DNA from: PALSA-610 sp038213435
GTDB lineage: Bacteria > Actinomycetota > Acidimicrobiia > IMCC26256 > PALSA-610
Assembly (NCBI GenBank): GCA_038213435.1
Contig: JBBQTI010000018.1
Span: 1 to 64,000, forward strand
DNA: 64,000 nt
Reading direction: 5' to 3'
The notes beneath the pieces were generated by a model. It was not told the DNA's origin, searched no databases, and worked only from the letters and a program-made list of their open reading frames with translations. This document shows positions 60,412-64,000 of this stretch, in pieces. The translations under genes were made by a program, and so were the position numbers. Positions within the stretch are counted from its first letter, which is position 1; each line of letters begins with the position of its first letter.

Positions 60412-60432
60412 TAAAACTGGGGGGTCTAGGCT
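60405..60432 (+). promoter_or_regulatory. Predicted promoter of the TetR-amidohydrolase-P450 unit (leaderless)
   Basis: TTGGCA (60405-60410), a 16-base spacer and TAGGCT (60427-60432) form a housekeeping-type promoter. The ATG at 60440 falls where transcription should start, so the mRNA would be leaderless, which is common in actinobacteria. Confidence 0.5.
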
Positions 60433-60439
60433 GGGGAGA

Positions 60440-61000
60440 ATGACGTTCTCGGAGGAGCTCGACCGTCCGCCGCGGCTCGTGGCGTCCGCCCGGGCGTTGG
60501 CGAACGAAACCGGGAGCGCCGCCTTCACAGTGGCGCAGCTCGCGACCCGAGCGGGTCTGTCGCTCAAGGCCTTCTACTCGTGCTTCCGCAGCAAGGACGA
60601 CCTGCTGCTCGCGGTCCTTGCGGAGGACAGCAGCATCGGCGCCGGCATGCTCGCTAATCGCATCGGCGCGCGTACCGGCCCCGATGCGCTGCGCGCGTAT
60701 GTGTTCGAGCTCTTCGACATGCTCACGCCCCCCGAAGCGATGGGATATGCGGGCGTGCTCTCGCGCGAGTACCGGCGCCTCGACCAGGTCCACCACGACG
60801 AGCTGCGCGACGCACTGGCGCCGCTCGTCGACCTGCTCGCGCGCTTCATCGATACCGACGATCCGAAACGCGACGCGCTCACGATGTTTGCAGTGCTGCT
60901 CGACGGTGTTCACGACGTCGTGTTCGGCCGCGTTGCCGACACGCGGGAGCTCGCGCGGTACCTGCACCGCTTCTGCGTCGACGGGGTCGGCGGCGAATGA
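60440..61000 (+). CDS. TetR-family transcriptional regulator
   Basis: The 186-residue protein has an N-terminal helix-turn-helix FTVAQLATRAGLSLKAFYSC followed by FRSKDDLLLAVL, and a ligand-binding helical C-domain. It overlaps the amidohydrolase gene by four bases. The two palindromes upstream are its probable operators. Its ligand is likely a CoA ester or other intermediate of the pathway encoded around it. This is inference from context. Confidence 0.9.
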   Translation: MTFSEELDRPPRLVASARALANETGSAAFTVAQLATRAGLSLKAFYSCFRSKDDLLLAVLAEDSSIGAGMLANRIGARTGPDALRAYVFELFDMLTPPEAMGYAGVLSREYRRLDQVHHDELRDALAPLVDLLARFIDTDDPKRDALTMFAVLLDGVHDVVFGRVADTRELARYLHRFCVDGVGGE

Positions 61001-62184
61001 CCGCGACCTTCCTTCCGGATCCCGAGCCGCGCGTCCGCAACTACACGATCATCTCCGTCGACGATCATCTCATCGAGCCTGCGCACTGCTTCGAAGGACG
61101 TCTTCCCGCCGCGCTGCAGGAGCGCGCGCCGCGCGTCGTCACCCTCGCCGACGGCCGCGAGACTTGGATCTACGAGGACAACTTCTACCCGCAGGTCGGT
61201 CTCAACGCCGTCGCGGGCCGGCCCAAGGCCGAGTGGAGCATGGAGCCGGCGCGCTTCGACGAGATGCGGCGCGGCTGTTACGACATCGAAGCCCGCGTCG
61301 CCGACATGGACCTCGACGGCGTGTACGCGACACTGTGCTTTCCCTCGCTCATCGCCGGGTTCGCCGGCACGATCTTCGCAAAGAGCAAGGATCCCGAGCT
61401 CGGTCTGGCCGCGTTACGCGCGTGGAACGACTGGCACATCGACGAGTGGGCCGGACCGCACCCCGATCGCGTGATCCCGTTGCAGCTCGCGTGGGTGAAC
61501 GAGCCTGAGGTCGCGGCGGCCGACGTTCGCCGCAATGCCGAGCGCGGGTTCAAGGCGGTCAGCTTCCCGGAGAACCCCGTCGACCTGCAGCTCCCGCCGA
61601 TGATCGACCCGCACTGGGACCCGTTCCTGCGGGCCTGCGAAGAGACGGAGACGGTCGTCTGCCTGCACAACGGCTCGTCGTCGTGGACCGCGGCGCGCTC
61701 GCCGGGTGCGCCGCTCGAGCTCTACACCAGCCTGTTCCCGGTCAACGCGCTCGTCACCGCCGCCGACTGGCTCTGGGCGCAGGTTCCCACCCGGTTCCCG
61801 AACATCAAGATTGCATTCTCCGAAGGCGGCATCAGCTGGGTGCCGATGCTGATCGATCGGATCGACTACGTGCTCGATCACTCGGCGGTCGGCTCGCACG
61901 GCTGGGCCGCGGCCGACATCTCGCCGACCGAAGCGCTCCGACGCAACTTTTGGTTCTGCACGATCGACATCGGGTCGACGTTCGCGCTTCGAGACCACAT
62001 CGGCGTCGACCGCATCTGTCTCGAGAGCGACTACCCGCATGCGGATTCCACCTGGCCCGACACGCAGCCCAACGCGACGGCCGCGCTGCGAGATGTGCCG
62101 GGCGATGTCGTCCGCAAGGTCACGTGGGAGAACGCGTCCAAGCTCTTCCGCCACGCCGTGCCCGAAGCGCTGCGCCAGCCATGA
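60997..62184 (+). CDS. Amidohydrolase-2 family protein
   Basis: The 395-residue TIM barrel has N-terminal VDDHLIEP (metal), FPENPVDLQLPPMIDPHWD, LHNGSSSW, FSEGGISWVPMLIDRID and the final SDYPHADSTWPD with the metal Asp. It is coupled to the TetR gene by ATGA and precedes the P450 by 31 bases. Amidohydrolases of this type occur in steroid and terpenoid catabolic clusters where they may decarboxylate or hydrolyse ring-cleavage products. Reaction unproven. Confidence 0.87.
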   Translation: MTATFLPDPEPRVRNYTIISVDDHLIEPAHCFEGRLPAALQERAPRVVTLADGRETWIYEDNFYPQVGLNAVAGRPKAEWSMEPARFDEMRRGCYDIEARVADMDLDGVYATLCFPSLIAGFAGTIFAKSKDPELGLAALRAWNDWHIDEWAGPHPDRVIPLQLAWVNEPEVAAADVRRNAERGFKAVSFPENPVDLQLPPMIDPHWDPFLRACEETETVVCLHNGSSSWTAARSPGAPLELYTSLFPVNALVTAADWLWAQVPTRFPNIKIAFSEGGISWVPMLIDRIDYVLDHSAVGSHGWAAADISPTEALRRNFWFCTIDIGSTFALRDHIGVDRICLESDYPHADSTWPDTQPNATAALRDVPGDVVRKVTWENASKLFRHAVPEALRQP

Positions 62185-62215
62185 GCCTCGAGCTCGCCAT
62201 CCCCAAGGAGCACTG

Positions 62216-63460
62216 ATGTACACGGACGATGCCGTTTCCACCGACGATGCCGTTTCCGCCGGCGATGCCGTTTCCGCCGGCGACGAAGGCCCGATGTTGG
62301 ACGTGTTCTCGCAGAGTTGCGCCGACGATCCGCACCCGGTGTATCACGACATGCACGATCGTTGTCCGGTCGGGCGCGAGCCCGGCATGTTCGGCGGCCA
62401 CAGCGTGACGCTGTCGCGCTACGACGACGTGCTCTGGGCGCTCAAGCATCCTGAGGTGTTCTCGTCGAAGGACGTCGTCAAGATCGGAAACGATGTGCCG
62501 CTCATCCCGTTGTCGGTCGATCCACCCGATCACGCGAAGTACCGGCGCCTGCTCGACCCGCAGTTCTCGCCCAAGCGGATGGCCGACCTCGCACCGGAGG
62601 CGCGCACTCTCGTCAACGAGATCATCGACGAGTTCGCCGGCCGCGGTATCTGCGACTTCCACGAGGACTTCGCCACGCCACTGCCGTCGACGATCTTCCT
62701 CGCGCTGATGGGCCTTCCTCAAGACGACCTACCGCAGTTCCTCGCGTGGCGCGACGACACGATCCGCCCGCAGGCCGACACGATTGCGGAAATGGAGCAG
62801 AAGCGCGAGGCGGCCGGTAAGGCGATCGAGGCGTACTTCGAGGGCAAGATCGAGGAGAAGCGCGCCGAGCCCGACGATCGGTTGCTGAGCACGCTCGTGC
62901 ACGGCGAGGTCGAAGGCCGGCCTCTGACCCACGCCGAGCTGCTGGGAACGACGCATCTCTTGTTGCTCGGAGGTCTCGACACCGTCACCGCGACGCTCGA
63001 CTGCATGATCGTGTTCCTCGCGCAGCATCCGGAACGACGGCGCGCGCTCGTCGCCGACGGTTCGCTCGTCGCGGGGGCGGTCGAGGAGCTGTTGCGACAC
63101 CAGACGCCGGTGATGATGGTGCCGCGCATCCTCGCACAGGACTTCGAGATCGGTGGGGTGCAGCTTCAGGCGGGCGACGGCGCAACGCTGCTCATCGGTG
63201 CCGCGAACTGCGACCGCTCCGAGTTCGAACATGCGTCCGAGGTGCGTTTCGACCGTGAGACGAACCGCCATCTCGCCTTCGGCGGCGGCGCCCACCGCTG
63301 CCTTGGCTCGCATCTCGCCCGGCTCGAGCTGACCGTCGCGCTCGAGGAGTTCCATCGCCGCGTGCCCGACTACGAGCTCGCGCCCGAGACGACCATCTCG
63401 TTCTCACCGGGCATCCGCCAAGCCGAGAACCTGTACCTCCGCTTCCCGGTCGAGTCGTGA
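62216..63460 (+). CDS. Cytochrome P450
   Basis: 414 residues from ATG 62216. I-helix LGGLDTVTAT (251-260) has Asp in place of the more common Glu and Val for the second Thr; ExxR is EELLR (290-294); haem loop FGGGAHRCLG with axial Cys362. The first 25 residues are a tandem DAVS-type repeat encoded by three 18-base units and are not part of the fold. It should hydroxylate a hydrophobic pathway intermediate with an unlinked ferredoxin. Likely cotranscribed with the TetR and amidohydrolase genes. Confidence 0.92.
   Translation: MYTDDAVSTDDAVSAGDAVSAGDEGPMLDVFSQSCADDPHPVYHDMHDRCPVGREPGMFGGHSVTLSRYDDVLWALKHPEVFSSKDVVKIGNDVPLIPLSVDPPDHAKYRRLLDPQFSPKRMADLAPEARTLVNEIIDEFAGRGICDFHEDFATPLPSTIFLALMGLPQDDLPQFLAWRDDTIRPQADTIAEMEQKREAAGKAIEAYFEGKIEEKRAEPDDRLLSTLVHGEVEGRPLTHAELLGTTHLLLLGGLDTVTATLDCMIVFLAQHPERRRALVADGSLVAGAVEELLRHQTPVMMVPRILAQDFEIGGVQLQAGDGATLLIGAANCDRSEFEHASEVRFDRETNRHLAFGGGAHRCLGSHLARLELTVALEEFHRRVPDYELAPETTISFSPGIRQAENLYLRFPVES
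62223..62285 (+). repeat. Three tandem 18-bp repeats at P450 5' end
   Basis: The unit GATGCCGTTTCC plus a six-base variant occurs three times at the start of the P450 gene and encodes DAVS-xx repeats. It is a recent slippage expansion of an unstructured N-terminal tail; one or two units may vary between strains. Confidence 0.7.
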
Positions 63461-63522
63461 GGGCGACGGTGTTCAGGGGCAACTGACGTCGCCTCGTGCG
63501 CCGACTCGGTCCGCGGTCGCGG

Positions 63523-64000
63523 ATGCCGAGCCGCCTACGCTCGCCGCTCGACGTGATCAAGTACCTCGGTTCGAAACGACGGCTGGTGCCGGTGCTGGGC
63601 GCGATCGCGACGGTCGCGGCGTCGCGCCGGGCGCTGGACCTGTTCACCGGTACGACGCGCGTCGCCCAGGAGCTGAAGCGCCGGGGCGCGCACGTCACCG
63701 CGGTCGACACGGCACGCTACGCCGAAGTCTTCGCGCAGTGCTATGTCGCGCTCGACGGCGAGGGGGCAGACATCGAGGCGCTCGAAGCCGCCGTCCTCGA
63801 CCTGTCGAGCCGACCCGGGGTCGACGGCTATTTCACCGAGACGTTCTGCGTTCGTTCTCGTTTCTTCCAACCCGACAACGGCCGGCGGATCGACGCGATG
63901 CGCGACGCCATCGAGCGCGACTACCGCGAGAGCTGGATGTACCCGGTGCTGTTGACGAGCCTCATCGAAGCCGCCGATCGGGTCGACTCCACGACCGGAG
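63523..64000 (+). CDS. D12-class N6-adenine DNA methyltransferase (3' end outside window)
   Basis: The frame from ATG 63523 (GTG 63496 or 63553 also possible) is open to the window edge. It starts with the D12 N-terminal motif VIKYLGSKRRLVP and the SAM-binding DLFTGTTRVAQELKRRG, then YFTETFCVRSRFFQPDNGRR. The catalytic DPPY motif would lie beyond the visible part. It should methylate adenine in a short DNA site. Whether a restriction enzyme or other partner follows cannot be seen. Confidence 0.8.
   Translation, partial: MPSRLRSPLDVIKYLGSKRRLVPVLGAIATVAASRRALDLFTGTTRVAQELKRRGAHVTAVDTARYAEVFAQCYVALDGEGADIEALEAAVLDLSSRPGVDGYFTETFCVRSRFFQPDNGRRIDAMRDAIERDYRESWMYPVLLTSLIEAADRVDSTTG

Overview
The window is 64 kb of high-GC DNA (about two thirds G+C by eye) that is densely packed with genes on both strands. 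Intergenic gaps are short, GTG/TTG starts are common, and stop-start overlaps (ATGA, GTGA, TGATG) are frequent. F420-type LLM oxidoreductases, several P450s, acyl-CoA synthetases, SCP-x-like thiolases paired with DUF35 proteins, CsoR/BlaI repressors and a SpoIIE/STAS/HATPase partner-switching set together point to an actinobacterium. A member of the Acidimicrobiia or a related soil/freshwater lineage is my best guess, but this is inference. No rRNA, tRNA, CRISPR array, prophage or complete insertion sequence was found.

Layout, left to right. 1-5 kb: the end of a large secreted quinoprotein-like/Ig-domain protein, then a Wzm-Wzt-glycosyltransferase unit for polysaccharide export. 5-8.2 kb: a BlaI-type repressor divergent from a secreted NlpC/P60 hydrolase with a clear operator between them, then a CsoR repressor with its own operator and a YHS-tailed permease. 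8.3-16.9 kb: SRPBCC protein, a truncated sigma-factor remnant, ankyrin protein, hydrolase and methyltransferase, an ECF sigma/anti-sigma-like pair, an LLM oxidoreductase, and a very large multi-TM protein. 16.9-23.4 kb: a CrtC/AttH-like protein, P450 and acyl-CoA synthetase on one strand, with a divergent phosphotransferase, an MscS channel and a Thr/Ser-rich protein. 23.5-29.1 kb: an IS630 transposase remnant, a GNAT, and a signalling operon of blue-copper-like lipoprotein, hybrid histidine kinase and diguanylate cyclase. 29.3-32.5 kb: a secreted protein with 20 RCC1 repeats. 32.5-38.7 kb: class III cyclase, a frameshifted LLM oxidoreductase, aldehyde dehydrogenase flanked by two miniproteins, and a frameshifted NRAMP-type transporter with a 22-residue membrane peptide upstream. 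39-42.3 kb: partner-switching regulators. 43-50.9 kb: class II aldolase, amidohydrolase, an ABC exporter with a coupled 53-residue membrane peptide, a SodC-like protein, a second ECF sigma system and an atypical LuxR-type regulator. 51.3-55.5 kb: SNF2 helicase with a small partner, and a lipoprotein-like FKBP isomerase. 55.6-63.5 kb: a catabolic cluster of acyl-CoA synthetase, two DUF35 proteins, two thiolase-fold proteins, TetR regulator, amidohydrolase and P450. A D12-class adenine methylase is cut off by the right edge.

The 55.6-63.5 kb cluster reads as one degradation module: CoA activation, P450 oxidation, and carbon-carbon cleavage by thiolase-fold/DUF35 complexes that lack thiolase catalytic residues. 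A TetR protein with two matching palindromes probably controls its right half. The 24.7-29.1 kb operon likely carries an extracytoplasmic, possibly copper- or redox-related, signal to cyclic di-GMP.

At least two genes (LLM at 33.3-34.1 kb, NRAMP at 37.2-38.5 kb) are broken by single-base indels that restore long homologous frames when corrected. The BlaI 3' end and the transposase remnant show similar signs. These could be real pseudogenes or uncorrected sequencing indels. Several real miniproteins shorter than 60 residues were found by reading the strands directly.
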